A DNA stretch of 64,000 nucleotides, taken from positions 32,486 through 96,485 of the forward strand of contig JAPOQU010000096.1 in NCBI GenBank assembly GCA_026710545.1, read 5' to 3'. This stretch comes from Gammaproteobacteria bacterium. Lineage in GTDB: Bacteria; Pseudomonadota; Gammaproteobacteria; Eutrophobiales; Eutrophobiaceae. How positions within the stretch are numbered: position 1 is the first letter of the stretch; the number at the start of each line of letters is the position of its first letter. The position numbers were made by a program, and so were the translations under genes. Below, one piece after another: positions 50,281-59,595 of the stretch. Below the pieces are notes generated by a model that saw only the letters and a list, made by a program, of their open reading frames with translations, had not been told where the DNA came from and searched no databases.

Positions 50281-51111
50281 CTAATTCTTATTGTAACCAA
50301 ACTCACCCCGTGAAAGAAACACCTCCTTCCAATAAGTCTCTCTTTCAATTAATACTTTGTCATCTGTTTTCATTGGACGATATTCAAGTAGTGATAGTAC
50401 GAAATTTTGCATCGCATATTGAGGCCCTTCTTTTTCTATTAGTTTCATAAGTTCATCATTCCATCCATGTCCTGTACCTAAATAACAACTCCATCGCGAC
50501 CAAATACCGGAATCTCCGTAAGCAGAACCTACATATTTTCTTCCATTATTTCTATCCGTTACCACATAGACTCCCTTCACACTTTCCAATGCAGTTTTCC
50601 AGTCCGAGTTTTCGTTTTCAAATATCGGGGTTAATTTTCTGAATTCATGGTTGATATTTTCGTAACCTGGAAAAGCCTCTCCTGAATATGGCTGCTTTAG
50701 AATTTCTGAAATCGACATATTTTCTATATAGTCCTCCAGGTAAAACGCTCTTCCTCTTGGAACATTTTCTAATCTAACTTTCAATCTTCCGACGTAAACG
50801 GAATATTCATCCAATTCCTTAATTTCATAACTATGGCTATATGGAATCTTGTTATCTCTCAGGACTTCATAGATACCACCGAATAACCAAATACCAGTTT
50901 CGGTTTCGGGATAAAAGTTTATTAAAGAGAATATATATCTTCGCTTAAATTCACTTCTACCTCTCCTCCACCTGTTCCAATTTATCCATTCGTCTTTGTC
51001 GCTCACAAAAACGTCAAGCGGTTCGACTTCACCATTACACCGGGCAGTGTGGAGCTTGAAATTGTTTGGTTCATCAATATTGATTAAGTTTGAAACAGGG
51101 ATATCACACAT
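50281..51111 (-). CDS. GIY-YIG nuclease-domain protein, AT-rich
   Basis: A 276-residue protein. The C-terminal 110 residues form a GIY-YIG nuclease-like domain: GVYVVTDRNNGRKYVGSAYG near residue 180, then a Trp-Ser-Arg-Trp helix, and ERETYWKE near 260 with the Glu and final Asn. The N-terminal 160 residues are unrecognised. Such single-gene GIY-YIG proteins occur as stand-alone nucleases or anti-phage effectors. Base composition is visibly more AT-rich than the neighbours, a sign of recent transfer. It has its own gaps on both sides. Confidence 0.72.
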   Translation of the reverse strand: MCDIPVSNLINIDEPNNFKLHTARCNGEVEPLDVFVSDKDEWINWNRWRRGRSEFKRRYIFSLINFYPETETGIWLFGGIYEVLRDNKIPYSHSYEIKELDEYSVYVGRLKVRLENVPRGRAFYLEDYIENMSISEILKQPYSGEAFPGYENINHEFRKLTPIFENENSDWKTALESVKGVYVVTDRNNGRKYVGSAYGDSGIWSRWSCYLGTGHGWNDELMKLIEKEGPQYAMQNFVLSLLEYRPMKTDDKVLIERETYWKEVFLSRGEFGYNKN

Positions 51112-51136
51112 TCAGATTTCCTCTCCAGTATGGCGT

Positions 51137-51526
51137 TCAAAACTCGCCCCTGTCCCGCACTTGGAACGCCTCTTCAGCAACCATAAACCTGTTTTCCACC
51201 TGCAAAGATGTCTGATTTTCCTCTGCCTTGATGTGGAGCGGGGCTATTTCTGCACGTATGGCTTTGCCTTCCGCGGCGTCGGCTACCTTCAAGTCATAGG
51301 CCGTTTGCAAGTTCAACCAGAATTCCGGCGAAGTCTGTAAAAAGGTTGCCAGTCTCAGGGCGGTGTCCGGTGTAATTCCGCGCCGTTCACGCACGATGTC
51401 ATTGATGCGTGGGGCATTGACTCTTAACGCCCTAGCCAAGGCGTTAGCCGTCATACCCGCAGGAATCAAAAATTCTTCCCTCAGAATTTCACCGGGATGT
51501 ATGGGCCTCATTTTATTAATACTCAT
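51137..51526 (-). CDS. higA: HigA-type antitoxin
   Basis: A 129-residue XRE-family protein. MRPIHPGEILREEFLIPAG is the hallmark start of HigA (VapI-like) antitoxins. The helix-turn-helix LARALRVNAPRINDIVRERR follows, with TPDTALRLATFLQTSPEFWLNLQTAYDL after it. AGGAGG stands six bases before the ATG. It follows the HigB gene by ten bases and should neutralise it and repress the operon. Confidence 0.9.
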   Translation of the reverse strand: MSINKMRPIHPGEILREEFLIPAGMTANALARALRVNAPRINDIVRERRGITPDTALRLATFLQTSPEFWLNLQTAYDLKVADAAEGKAIRAEIAPLHIKAEENQTSLQVENRFMVAEEAFQVRDRGEF

Positions 51527-51536
51527 CTAATGCCTC

Positions 51537-51815
51537 CTAGTGGTAATCGGTGATTTCAACGTCGGTTGCTTCACCGTTCTCAAAGACAAAGCATAATCGC
51601 CATTGCCGGTTTATCCGTACACCCCACTGTCCTTCACGGTCACCCCCAAGTTTCTCTAAACGGTTGCCGGGCGGGAAACGCAAATCGTCAATACGAACAG
51701 CACTGTCTAGCATCTGTAATTTCCTCTCTGCCTGCTTCCGGAAAGCGCGAAACTGGTTCGGACAATGCCCGCCGACCAGGGCTTCCGTGCGCTTGCAGGC
51801 AAAGTGCTTAATCAT
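51537..51815 (-). CDS. higB: HigB-type toxin
   Basis: A 92-residue RelE/ParE-fold mRNA interferase. Features are MIKHFACKRTEALVGG, RKLQMLDSAVRIDDLRFPPG near residue 32, and WGVRINRQWRLCFVFENGEA near 66, all standard for HigB of the host-inhibition family. Toxin precedes antitoxin, as is usual for HigBA. The promoter region lies in 51816-51909, shared with the divergent molybdenum gene. Confidence 0.9.
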   Translation of the reverse strand: MIKHFACKRTEALVGGHCPNQFRAFRKQAERKLQMLDSAVRIDDLRFPPGNRLEKLGGDREGQWGVRINRQWRLCFVFENGEATDVEITDYH

Positions 51816-51909
51816 GCAACAATGATATAACGAATGCCGTTAAACGTCAATCGTTAAAGAGGAGGCATTTCTTTTTGACAACAACATTTTTCTTCATCAT
51901 TATGCCTTC

Positions 51910-52506
51910 ATGCCTTGCAGGGAGTTATCAGCAATAATCCTGGCCGCGGGTGGGTCGAGCAGGTACGGCCAATGTAAACAACTGGTCGAAATAAACGGTT
52001 CCAGCCTGGTACGGCATGCCGTGGTCAAGCTCTCGTCGTTGTTTCCCCATGACAGGATCAGCGTTGTCGTCGGGGCCAGTTCAGAGGATGTGGCTCAGGC
52101 TGTCAGCGACCTGCCGGTTAATATCGTTGAAAACGAACACTGGCAACAGGGCCTGGCGTCCTCGCTCAGAGCAGGAATTAACAGCCTTGATCCGGGCTGC
52201 CGTGGGGTGATGGTTACCTTGTGCGACCAGGTCCTGGTCAATGAGGATCACCTGCGCCGACTGGCTGGCCTGTGGCTGGATAACCCTTCTGAAATCGTAG
52301 CAAGCGGCTATGCCGATACGCTGGGTACGCCGGCTGTGATTCCTGCTGAATTCTACCCGCAACTCCTGGCCCTGGAAGGTGATTCCGGGGCGAAATCCGT
52401 ATTGAAAAATAACGCTGAACGGGTGACGGCCATCCCCATACCCGAAGCTGAGTTTGACCTCGATGTCCCGGACGACCTGGAAAAGCTGCAACAACTCAAT
52501 ATTTAG
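51910..52506 (+). CDS. MocA-like nucleotidyltransferase (molybdenum cofactor)
   Basis: A 198-residue MobA/MocA-type NTP transferase. ILAAGGSSRYGQCKQLVEIN near residue 9 is the nucleotide loop with the conserved Lys, and VMVTLCDQVLVNEDHL near 97 holds the metal Asp. Such enzymes add CMP to molybdopterin, or act in purine-hydroxylase maturation. No molybdoenzyme gene is seen in the window, so its target is elsewhere. The gene sits alone between HigBA and a GFA-family gene. Confidence 0.82.
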   Translation: MPCRELSAIILAAGGSSRYGQCKQLVEINGSSLVRHAVVKLSSLFPHDRISVVVGASSEDVAQAVSDLPVNIVENEHWQQGLASSLRAGINSLDPGCRGVMVTLCDQVLVNEDHLRRLAGLWLDNPSEIVASGYADTLGTPAVIPAEFYPQLLALEGDSGAKSVLKNNAERVTAIPIPEAEFDLDVPDDLEKLQQLNI

Positions 52507-52524
52507 AGGTTTCCTTGTTTTCCG

Positions 52525-52923
52525 CTACTTCGGGAGATCGTGCTTTTTCCCTGCATAGGCCGCTTCCCAGTTTTCGCCGTCAAACTCCTCAACCGTAACG
52601 CTATCAATCTGCGCCCGGTCCAGGCAGTTGAGGTTGACGCTGTACCCCTCGGGAAAGGAGCGCGGCACGTAGAATGACTTGACGCCGCAGATCCCGCAGA
52701 AATAGTGCTGCGCGGTGCCGGTATTGAAGGTGTAGGTCGACAAGGCTTCCTCGCCCTGCAACAGCCGGAAGCGCGACCCGGGGACCTGGAAGTGCAGGAA
52801 ACCGCTCAAACGGCAGATGGAACAATTGCAATTCCATACCGTTAATTCGCCAGGAGCATCTACCTCAAACCGGACTGCGCCGCAATGGCAGCCGCCCTTG
52901 TGGATTAACATATCTTTGCTCAT
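52525..52923 (-). CDS. GFA-family (formaldehyde-activating-like) zinc protein
   Basis: A 132-residue GFA/CENP-V-fold protein. GGCHCGAVRFEVDAP at residues 10-24, WNCNCSICRLSGFLHF near 34 and YFCGICGVKSFYVPRS near 79 supply the zinc cysteines. Family members bind zinc and in some cases glutathione-formaldehyde adducts, but most are uncharacterised. Convergent with the MocA-like gene. Confidence 0.85.
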   Translation of the reverse strand: MSKDMLIHKGGCHCGAVRFEVDAPGELTVWNCNCSICRLSGFLHFQVPGSRFRLLQGEEALSTYTFNTGTAQHYFCGICGVKSFYVPRSFPEGYSVNLNCLDRAQIDSVTVEEFDGENWEAAYAGKKHDLPK

Positions 52924-52991
52924 ATCATTTACCGCTACGGAAGTTATCAGTTACCTGCTATTTGTTCGACTTTTAGATAAACTGTCCATTT

Positions 52992-55900
52992 ATGTCAACC
53001 GATATTTTCCACCCTGTCACGTCTGCCTGGTTCCACAGCGTATTTGATTGCCCGACGCCGGTGCAGGAGGACGCCTGGCCGGCGATCAGGCAGGGCCGGC
53101 ATACCTTGATCGCGGCGCCGACCGGCAGCGGCAAGACCCTGGCCGCGTTTATGGCGGCCATAGACGACCTGGTACGCGAGGCGCTTGCCGGCGGGCTGGC
53201 TGACGAGACGTACATTCTGTATGTCTCCCCCCTGAAAGCCCTGTCCAACGATATCCAGAAGAACCTGCGGGAACCGCTGCAGGGGATCAGGGACATGGTG
53301 GACGCCCAGGGGTTGGCGGCGGTGGATATCCGCGCCCTGGTGCGTACCGGCGATACCTCGCAGACCGAGCGTGAACGCATGCGGCGGGTACCGCCCCACA
53401 TCCTGGTCACCACCCCCGAATCTCTGTATATCCTGCTGACCAGCGGTTCCGGCAGGAAGCTGCTGCAAACGGTGCGTAATGTCATTATCGACGAGATCCA
53501 TGCCCTGGCTCCAAACAAGCGGGGCGCGCATCTCGCCTTGTCGCTGGAACGGCTTGAAGCCCTGACGGAGCGCAAGCCTGTGCGCATCGGCCTGTCGGCG
53601 ACACAACGGCCCATAGACGAAATAGCCCGGTTCCTGGTCGGGAACCGGACGGAACATTGCAACATCCTGGATCGCGGGCACGTCAGAGACATTGATATCG
53701 CGCTGCAACTCCCCGATTCACCACTGGAAGCCGTAATGGCTGGAGAGATCTGGCAGGAACTCTACCGGCGCCTGGCTGTCCTGATTGAACAACACAAGAC
53801 CACGTTGATTTTCGTCAATACCCGGCGCCTGGCTGAACGGGCCGCCCGCAGCCTGGCTGAACGCATCGGGGAACAGTTCGTCACGGCCCATCACGGCAGT
53901 CTGGCCAGGGAGCATCGCCTGGACGCCGAGCAACGGCTGAAACGGGGTGAACTCAAGGCCCTGGTCGCGACCGCGTCGCTGGAACTGGGTATCGATATAG
54001 GAGACGTCGACCTCGTCTGCCAACTGGGCTCCCCGCGTTCCATCGCCGTCTTCCTGCAACGGGTCGGGCGTTCGGGTCACCGCCTGGGGGCCACCCCCAG
54101 GGGCCGCCTGTTTCCCCTCAGCCGGGACGACCTGGTTGAATGCGCGGCGTTGCTGGACGCGGTGCGGCGCGACGAACTGGACATGCTCAGGATGCCCGGC
54201 GGCCACCTGGACGTGCTGGCGCAACAACTGATAGCCGAGACAGCCTGTGGGGAATGGCAGGAGGACGAGTTGTTCCGGCAGTTCACGCGCGCCTGGCCCT
54301 ACCGCAGCCTGACGCGCGGCAAGTTCACTGAATTGCTCGGTATGCTGGCGCAGGGGTTTTCAACCCGGCGCGGCAGGCAAAGCCGTTACATCCATCATGA
54401 CACGGTCAACAAGCGTATCAGACCCAGGAAAGGCGCCAGGCTGGTTGCCGTGACCAACGGCGGCGTGATACCGGATCAATTTGATTATGACGTCGTGATG
54501 GAACCGGAAGACCATTTCATCGGCACATTGAACGAAGATTTTGCCTTTGAAAGCCTGCCCGGCGATATCTTTCAACTGGGCAATACCTCTTACCGTATCC
54601 TCAAGGTCGACCAGGGCAAAGTACGGGTAGCGGACGCCCAGGGCCAGCCTCCCAATATCCCCTTCTGGTTCGGCGAAGCGCCGGGCAGGTCGGATGAACT
54701 CAGCCGTTCGGTCTCCCGTTTACGCAAAATCATGGATGAAAAACTGGCCCTGGGCACGGACGCTGCTGTCCGCTGGTTGTCTGATGATCTAGGACTTGGC
54801 GAAGATGCGGCAAGCCAGTTGACCGATCACCTGGCCGGCGCCCGCGCCGCCCTGGGACGCATACCCACGGAACAGGATGTGGTGTTTGAGCGGTTTTTTG
54901 ACGAAGCCGGGGACCAGCACCTGGTTTTACACAGCAGTTACGGCTCGCGTATCAACCGCGCCTGGGGCCTGGCCCTGCGCAAGCGCTTCTGCCGGCAGTT
55001 CAATTTTGAATTACAGGCCGCCGCGCTGGACGACAGCATCGTCATCTCACTGGGCGCGGTCCACAGTTTCCCCCTGGAGGACGTGACCCGGTACGTGAAA
55101 TCCGCAAGCGTCAGGGACGCCGTCACCCAGGCGTTGCTGGCGACGCCCATGTTCCCTACGCACTGGCGCTGGAACGCAACAACGGCACTGGCCGTCAGGC
55201 GCAACAACAAGGGGCAGAAAGTGCCTGCACAGTTCCAGCGCAGCGACGCCGAAGACCTGGTGGCGGTGATTTTTCCGGACCAACTGGCCTGCCAGGATAA
55301 CCTGGGAGGAGACAGGGAAATACCGCAGCACCCCCTGGTTGAACAGACCGTCAACGATTGCCTGCATGACCTGATGGACATCGACGGTCTGGAGAACATA
55401 CTGAAGGAATTCGAGGAAGGGCGGGTGCGCTTTCATTGCCGCGACCTGGGCGGCCCTTCACCCCTGGCGCAGGAAATCCTGAATGCGCGCCCCTATGCGT
55501 TCCTGGATGACGCACCCGCAGAAGAACGCCGCACCAACGCGGTGATGGCAAGGCGCTTCAGGGACCCTGCCGATGCCGCGGACCTGGCGCGGTTGAGTCC
55601 GGACGCCATCTCCCGGGTCCGTAGTGAAGCCTGGCCGGACGTCAACAGCGCAGATGAACTGCACGATGCGCTGATGCTGACGGGTGTCATGACCGAACGT
55701 GAAGGCAGCGGTAACAAATCGGCAGGACAGCCGATTTGCACGGCGACAGCCGCCCGCAGGGTTGCGTCCAAGGATGGACGCAATGACAATCCGGTACAGG
55801 CAGATGGCCGCGTCTGGTTGTCCCGGCTGATAGAGGAGAGCCGCGCCGCGGTACTGCAGACCGGTAAACAGAAACTCTGGGTCTGCGCAGAACGTTTGCC

Positions 55901-57455
55901 GCAGGCTCTGGCGGTATACGCCGACGCGGATACGAATCAGGAAGGTTCTGCACTGGATTCCCGCTTTCACAGGAATGACCATGGTGAAGGATGGACCAAG
56001 GATACAGCCCTGGTTGAACTGGTCCGCTCCCGCCTGGAATGCAGCGGACCCGTGACGGAAGCGCAACTCGCTGAACTGTTCGAAGCAAGCAGGACTGAGA
56101 TCGGCGCCGCCCTGCTGGCATTGCAGAATGAAGGTTATGCCATGCAGGGACAATTCAGGCCTGACGCCGGGGAAACGGAATGGTGTGAACGGGGTTTACT
56201 CGCGCGGATGCACCGCTACACCATCCGCTCCTTAAGAGAGGAGATTCAACCGGTATCAGTCGCACACTACATGCGCTTCCTGTTTACCTGGCACGGTATG
56301 GGGGAGGTCCGTCCCGAAGGGGACAACGCACTCCTGGCCGCATTGGAAAAGCTGGAGGGTTGTGCAATCCCTGCGGCTGCATGGGAAAAAGATATCCTGC
56401 CGGTACGGGTGAACGACTACTCGAGCGCGGCGCTGGACCGGTTGTGCGGCAGTGGGCATATCGTCTGGACCCGCCTGCTTACCGGCAGGTATAAACCGAA
56501 ATGGGATGAGGTATCCGCCAACAAGACGATATTGTTGAGAAACACGCCCGTGATACTGGTGGCCCGGGAAAACCTGGGGGTATGGCAGCAATTGCAACCC
56601 GCGGAAGGGCCACAGGATCGCAAACTGTCTGCCGCAGCAGAAAAGACCCTGGCCTTTCTGCGTAGCCAGGGGGCTTCATTCTTTGTTGACCTGGTCCAGC
56701 AAACCGGCCTGTTGCGTACGCAGGTTGAAACCGCGCTGGCGGAACTGGCTGCCTGCGGGCTGATTACGTCCGACAGTTATGCAGGGCTGCGGGCACTGAT
56801 CACACCGGCAAACAGGCGCCCTGCCTATGCACAGGGTAAACGCCGGCGCAGGAGGGCGTCGCTCATGAACAGCGTCGATGCCGCAGGGCGCTGGTCGGCG
56901 ATACTTCCAACGGCCGGCGATCCTGAGCGGCGCCCTGCAAACGCCTGGCCGGGTACGGATGAAACTACTCTCACTGCTGTTGTCCATACCTTGCTGAAAC
57001 GTTACGGAGTCCTGTTTCGCAAGGTGCTCGAGCGGGAGCCTGAGCTGCCCCCCTGGAGGGAACTGCTGTATGTCTGCCGGCGCCTGGAGGCGCAAGGCGA
57101 GATACGCGGCGGTTACTTTGTCGAAGGTTGTTCAGGGGAACAGTTCGCGCGCCCGGAGGCGGTCGCATTGTTGCGGAAACAAAAAAATGAACCGTGGGAA
57201 CTGCCTGCTGCCGTCATCTCCGCAACCGATCCGTTGAACCTGATCGGCACCGTGTTGCCCGGCGAACGCGTCCCTGCCGTACACACCAACAGGATCCTGT
57301 TCCGGAACGGTTTGCCGGTTGCCAAACAACTGAACGGCGTGACCACCTGCCTGACTGAAGTTGAACCCGGCGCCCGCTGGGAAATCGACAACATGCTGAC
57401 TCGAAGGCGAAATCCTGCCGGCTATGTCAACAAACCCCCTGCCGGCATGTCCTGA
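52992..57455 (+). CDS. lhr: Large Lhr-type ATP-dependent helicase
   Basis: A 1487-residue SF2 helicase. The first 850 residues are the Lhr core: Walker A AAPTGSGKTLAAFMAA near 38, DEIHAL near 172, motif III LSATQRP near 202, and motif VI QRVGRSGHRLG near 360, followed by winged-helix and Lhr-specific domains. The C-terminal 600 residues match the long extension of E. coli Lhr (1538 residues). Residues about 902-1010 contain low-complexity inserts encoded by palindromic repeats (AARRVASKDGRNDNP and ALDSRFHRNDHG), which look like element insertions kept in frame. It unwinds DNA or RNA:DNA hybrids in repair. It stands alone. Confidence 0.93.
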   Translation: MSTDIFHPVTSAWFHSVFDCPTPVQEDAWPAIRQGRHTLIAAPTGSGKTLAAFMAAIDDLVREALAGGLADETYILYVSPLKALSNDIQKNLREPLQGIRDMVDAQGLAAVDIRALVRTGDTSQTERERMRRVPPHILVTTPESLYILLTSGSGRKLLQTVRNVIIDEIHALAPNKRGAHLALSLERLEALTERKPVRIGLSATQRPIDEIARFLVGNRTEHCNILDRGHVRDIDIALQLPDSPLEAVMAGEIWQELYRRLAVLIEQHKTTLIFVNTRRLAERAARSLAERIGEQFVTAHHGSLAREHRLDAEQRLKRGELKALVATASLELGIDIGDVDLVCQLGSPRSIAVFLQRVGRSGHRLGATPRGRLFPLSRDDLVECAALLDAVRRDELDMLRMPGGHLDVLAQQLIAETACGEWQEDELFRQFTRAWPYRSLTRGKFTELLGMLAQGFSTRRGRQSRYIHHDTVNKRIRPRKGARLVAVTNGGVIPDQFDYDVVMEPEDHFIGTLNEDFAFESLPGDIFQLGNTSYRILKVDQGKVRVADAQGQPPNIPFWFGEAPGRSDELSRSVSRLRKIMDEKLALGTDAAVRWLSDDLGLGEDAASQLTDHLAGARAALGRIPTEQDVVFERFFDEAGDQHLVLHSSYGSRINRAWGLALRKRFCRQFNFELQAAALDDSIVISLGAVHSFPLEDVTRYVKSASVRDAVTQALLATPMFPTHWRWNATTALAVRRNNKGQKVPAQFQRSDAEDLVAVIFPDQLACQDNLGGDREIPQHPLVEQTVNDCLHDLMDIDGLENILKEFEEGRVRFHCRDLGGPSPLAQEILNARPYAFLDDAPAEERRTNAVMARRFRDPADAADLARLSPDAISRVRSEAWPDVNSADELHDALMLTGVMTEREGSGNKSAGQPICTATAARRVASKDGRNDNPVQADGRVWLSRLIEESRAAVLQTGKQKLWVCAERLPQALAVYADADTNQEGSALDSRFHRNDHGEGWTKDTALVELVRSRLECSGPVTEAQLAELFEASRTEIGAALLALQNEGYAMQGQFRPDAGETEWCERGLLARMHRYTIRSLREEIQPVSVAHYMRFLFTWHGMGEVRPEGDNALLAALEKLEGCAIPAAAWEKDILPVRVNDYSSAALDRLCGSGHIVWTRLLTGRYKPKWDEVSANKTILLRNTPVILVARENLGVWQQLQPAEGPQDRKLSAAAEKTLAFLRSQGASFFVDLVQQTGLLRTQVETALAELAACGLITSDSYAGLRALITPANRRPAYAQGKRRRRRASLMNSVDAAGRWSAILPTAGDPERRPANAWPGTDETTLTAVVHTLLKRYGVLFRKVLEREPELPPWRELLYVCRRLEAQGEIRGGYFVEGCSGEQFARPEAVALLRKQKNEPWELPAAVISATDPLNLIGTVLPGERVPAVHTNRILFRNGLPVAKQLNGVTTCLTEVEPGARWEIDNMLTRRRNPAGYVNKPPAGMS
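55951..55980 (+). repeat. Palindromic GGAAT-type repeat inside lhr
   Basis: Starts CACTGGATTCCCGCTTTCAC and ends AGGAATGACC; encodes LDSRFHRND in the helicase frame. It resembles the element at 46865-46891. A second palindrome, TTGCGTCCAAGGATGGACGC, lies about 180 bases earlier in the same gene. Confidence 0.6.
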
Positions 57456-57580
57456 AAAGCAAGGCGGGACTTAACGTAATGGTCAGTCTTTAACATATTT
57501 TATCCGCAGATGAAATGAGTCTTTACACTAACTATTATTATAGTATATACTATATATAGTAACTATTTTCAGGAAGAATC

Positions 57581-57982
57581 ATGTCAAAATATGCGCCTTT
57601 AACCGGTTACCTGTCCTCCTCCGGGATGGAATATATACCGATAACATTTTCACAAGTCGAGGAAGTAATCGGTGATAAATTACCGCGCTCGGCATTTGAA
57701 TACCGTCCCTGGTGGTCCAATAATCCTTCCAACCATGTTAATGCTGAAGCATGGCTCAGCGCCGGATACAAGGCGTCAGAGGTAGATATGTCAGAACGCA
57801 AACTCGTGTTCAGGAAAGCGTTAGCGGGTGAACTTGCGGTAAAGCGTAATAAACAGATTGGTAAGGATCAGGGCGCGAGTCCGTATTCGCGCATATACGG
57901 CGCGCTCAAGGGAACAGTCTCGATTGCGCCGGGGGTTGACCTGACCCTGCCGACAGGGGAGAAATGGAACGCACAGCAATAG
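57581..57982 (+). CDS. DUF7662-like domain fused to a VapB/Phd-type antitoxin tail
   Basis: A 133-residue protein. Residues about 4-86 resemble DUF7662, a small domain I recall with the pattern Y-x-PL-x-x-YL, VEEVIGDKLPRSA and an HxxWWSN-like aromatic cluster (here FEYRPWWSNN and WLSAGYKASEVDM). The last 30 residues, YGALKGTVSIAPGVDLTLPT followed by GE, match the toxin-binding tail of antitoxins paired with PIN toxins. It lies six bases before the PIN toxin gene, so the pair forms a VapBC-like module with an atypical N-terminal half. AGGAAGA precedes the ATG. Confidence 0.75.
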   Translation: MSKYAPLTGYLSSSGMEYIPITFSQVEEVIGDKLPRSAFEYRPWWSNNPSNHVNAEAWLSAGYKASEVDMSERKLVFRKALAGELAVKRNKQIGKDQGASPYSRIYGALKGTVSIAPGVDLTLPTGEKWNAQQ

Positions 57983-57988
57983 CCTGAC

Positions 57989-58402
57989 ATGGCGGATCAC
58001 CTCCTTGATACCTGTGCGGCTATCTGGCTGATGAATGGCGACCCGCTGCAGGAACCGGCTGCGACAGAATTACCTCGGGCATTGGAACGCAATGAGCAAC
58101 TAATCGTTTCTCCCATCACGGCATGGGAAATCGCGACACTATCGGCAAAGAAGAGAATTCAGTTGACGCTCAGGCCGGAAGTCTGGTTCAGGAGGTTATG
58201 CGGTTTACCGGGTGTAAGCCTGGCAGACTTGCCTCCTTCAGTACTCATTGCTTCGACGACCCTGCCAGGTGAACCACCTGCCGACCCGGCCGATAGAATT
58301 CTTATTGCGACTGCCCGGGAGTTCGATTATTCCCTGATCACACGCGACCGGCAGATCCTGGATTATGCGTTATCAGGCCATGTGCGGGCTATGGCGTGTT
58401 AA
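57989..58402 (+). CDS. vapC: VapC-like PIN-domain toxin
   Basis: A 137-residue PIN ribonuclease. The acidic metal site is seen as LLDTCAAIWLMNGD at residues 5-18, SPITAWEIATLSAKKRIQ near 46, DPADRILIATAREF near 94 and LITRDRQILDYA near 110. It should cut RNA when not bound by the antitoxin encoded six bases upstream. The gene order and the antitoxin tail confirm the pair. Confidence 0.88.
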   Translation: MADHLLDTCAAIWLMNGDPLQEPAATELPRALERNEQLIVSPITAWEIATLSAKKRIQLTLRPEVWFRRLCGLPGVSLADLPPSVLIASTTLPGEPPADPADRILIATAREFDYSLITRDRQILDYALSGHVRAMAC

Positions 58403-58476
58403 TTTTTGTATAATATAGACGATTTAAAAGTTGTACTTGATGGTCCAGAGAGTTGACATAAACAGAGTAACATCAG

Positions 58477-58635
58477 ATGAGTTTCAAAAGGGGTTTGCTT
58501 CTTACAAGGCTAAGACAACTGGATCAACAAGCGTTTTACGCTCATGAATTGCCTGAAGAGGTCATTAATGAACTGGGTACGGTGCCTATTCCGGAAGAAA
58601 CCCACAAGTTTGATGACGAATATCATCGTACATAA
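58477..58635 (+). CDS. Small unknown ORF, duplicated at 62645
   Basis: A 52-residue frame from ATG to TAA, starting MSFKRGLLLTRLRQLD and ending KFDDEYHRT, acidic with LPEEVINELGTVPIPEE in the middle. I do not recognise the family. Its last 120 bases and the 50 after it recur at 62651-62818 with 88% identity, which implies the sequence is or was functional. Just behind it, 58657-58695 reads MTPEVGLVIRHI, similar to the start of PemK-like growth inhibitors, but ends at once. A degraded toxin-antitoxin pair is one reading. The rest of 58403-58801 holds nothing clear. Confidence 0.45.
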   Translation: MSFKRGLLLTRLRQLDQQAFYAHELPEEVINELGTVPIPEETHKFDDEYHRT

Positions 58636-58683
58636 TCACTGATTGCAATAGAAACAATGACACCGGAAGTCGGCCTGGTCATT
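58516..58683 (+). repeat. 168-bp duplicated segment, copy 1
   Basis: Matches 62651-62818 in the same orientation without gaps, 148 of 168 bases by hand alignment. It covers the 3' part of the small ORF at 58477 and a short downstream frame. Copy 2 lies 4,135 bases away, beyond two other toxin-antitoxin and unknown genes. Confidence 0.85.
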
Positions 58684-58801
58684 CGCCATATATAAAGACC
58701 GCCGCAAATAAGATTACAACCACGTACAGGGCGATAATTTCAATTATAGTTTCCTGATTTTCTCGATATGTTGATTGTCGTATTAAGATAACCAGACAGC
58801 C

Positions 58802-59494
58802 TTATTCGGTACTCTTTGTCTGATCTGGTTTGAAATATCTTTCAGACATTCCCAGGTTAAACACGCGAGCTGAGATGACTTCGGACATGGGAATCACTAC
58901 TATGAAATCTTCAAAGCGCAGGTTCTCGGAAGCCGAGTTCTCTGAAATGAGAAAATCCTTGAAATAATCGCTGGTCAACCTCAGCTCCCGGGTTGTCTGA
59001 TCTCGATAGCCGCTTGCCGTCGGGAGTATCTCCACATCCACTGTGCCATGGACAGCGAATGGACTTTGTACCACGTAACCAATGTAGCACTTATTACTTC
59101 GCAATGATATTTCGATCTGTGTGGCTTCTTCAAACGATCGGGCCATCAATAATTCAAGCCGGTCGCCCCGGTCCCAGGCAGCTTTACGAGCAGCTTTTTC
59201 CCTGTCACAAGCAAGATTCAGGATAAATGGTAATATGCCACCGAGCAAGGCGCTCAATACGCTTGTAGTCAGGCGCTTGTCTGGAACCTGTACAACCTCT
59301 TGAAATGATGTAAGGAAAGAACCGGTTGAATTGACTATCAAAAAGGCAATTACGAATAAAATACTTCCGGTAATTGCTGATTTGAAAAAGAGGTGATATC
59401 CCGTGTCACGTACAGCCTTGTACCGAGTGTGATAAAAAACTGTGAGGAACCAATATCCTCCGAGGATGGGCAGTAGCAATACTCCAAATTGCAT
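58802..59494 (-). CDS. Unknown membrane protein
   Basis: A 230-residue protein with an N-terminal membrane part of about three helices (MQFGVLLLPILGGYWFLTVF, then ITGSILFVIAFLIVN near residue 41 and SVLSALLGGILPFILNLAC near 78) and a soluble C-terminal half of about 130 residues. The soluble part has no motif I recognise; its GYVVQSPFAVHG and LRFEDFIVVIPMSEV segments suggest a beta-rich domain. It is not linked to its neighbours by spacing. Confidence 0.6.
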   Translation of the reverse strand: MQFGVLLLPILGGYWFLTVFYHTRYKAVRDTGYHLFFKSAITGSILFVIAFLIVNSTGSFLTSFQEVVQVPDKRLTTSVLSALLGGILPFILNLACDREKAARKAAWDRGDRLELLMARSFEEATQIEISLRSNKCYIGYVVQSPFAVHGTVDVEILPTASGYRDQTTRELRLTSDYFKDFLISENSASENLRFEDFIVVIPMSEVISARVFNLGMSERYFKPDQTKSTE

Positions 59495-59595
59495 TTGACC
59501 GACGCCTTTACAGACTTGTTTTAATCCCTTGGGGTTGCCAACTAAAGTTCCGTCTTTTCCGTCCAGTTGCGACTACTTCAATGGTTGCGCCGATA

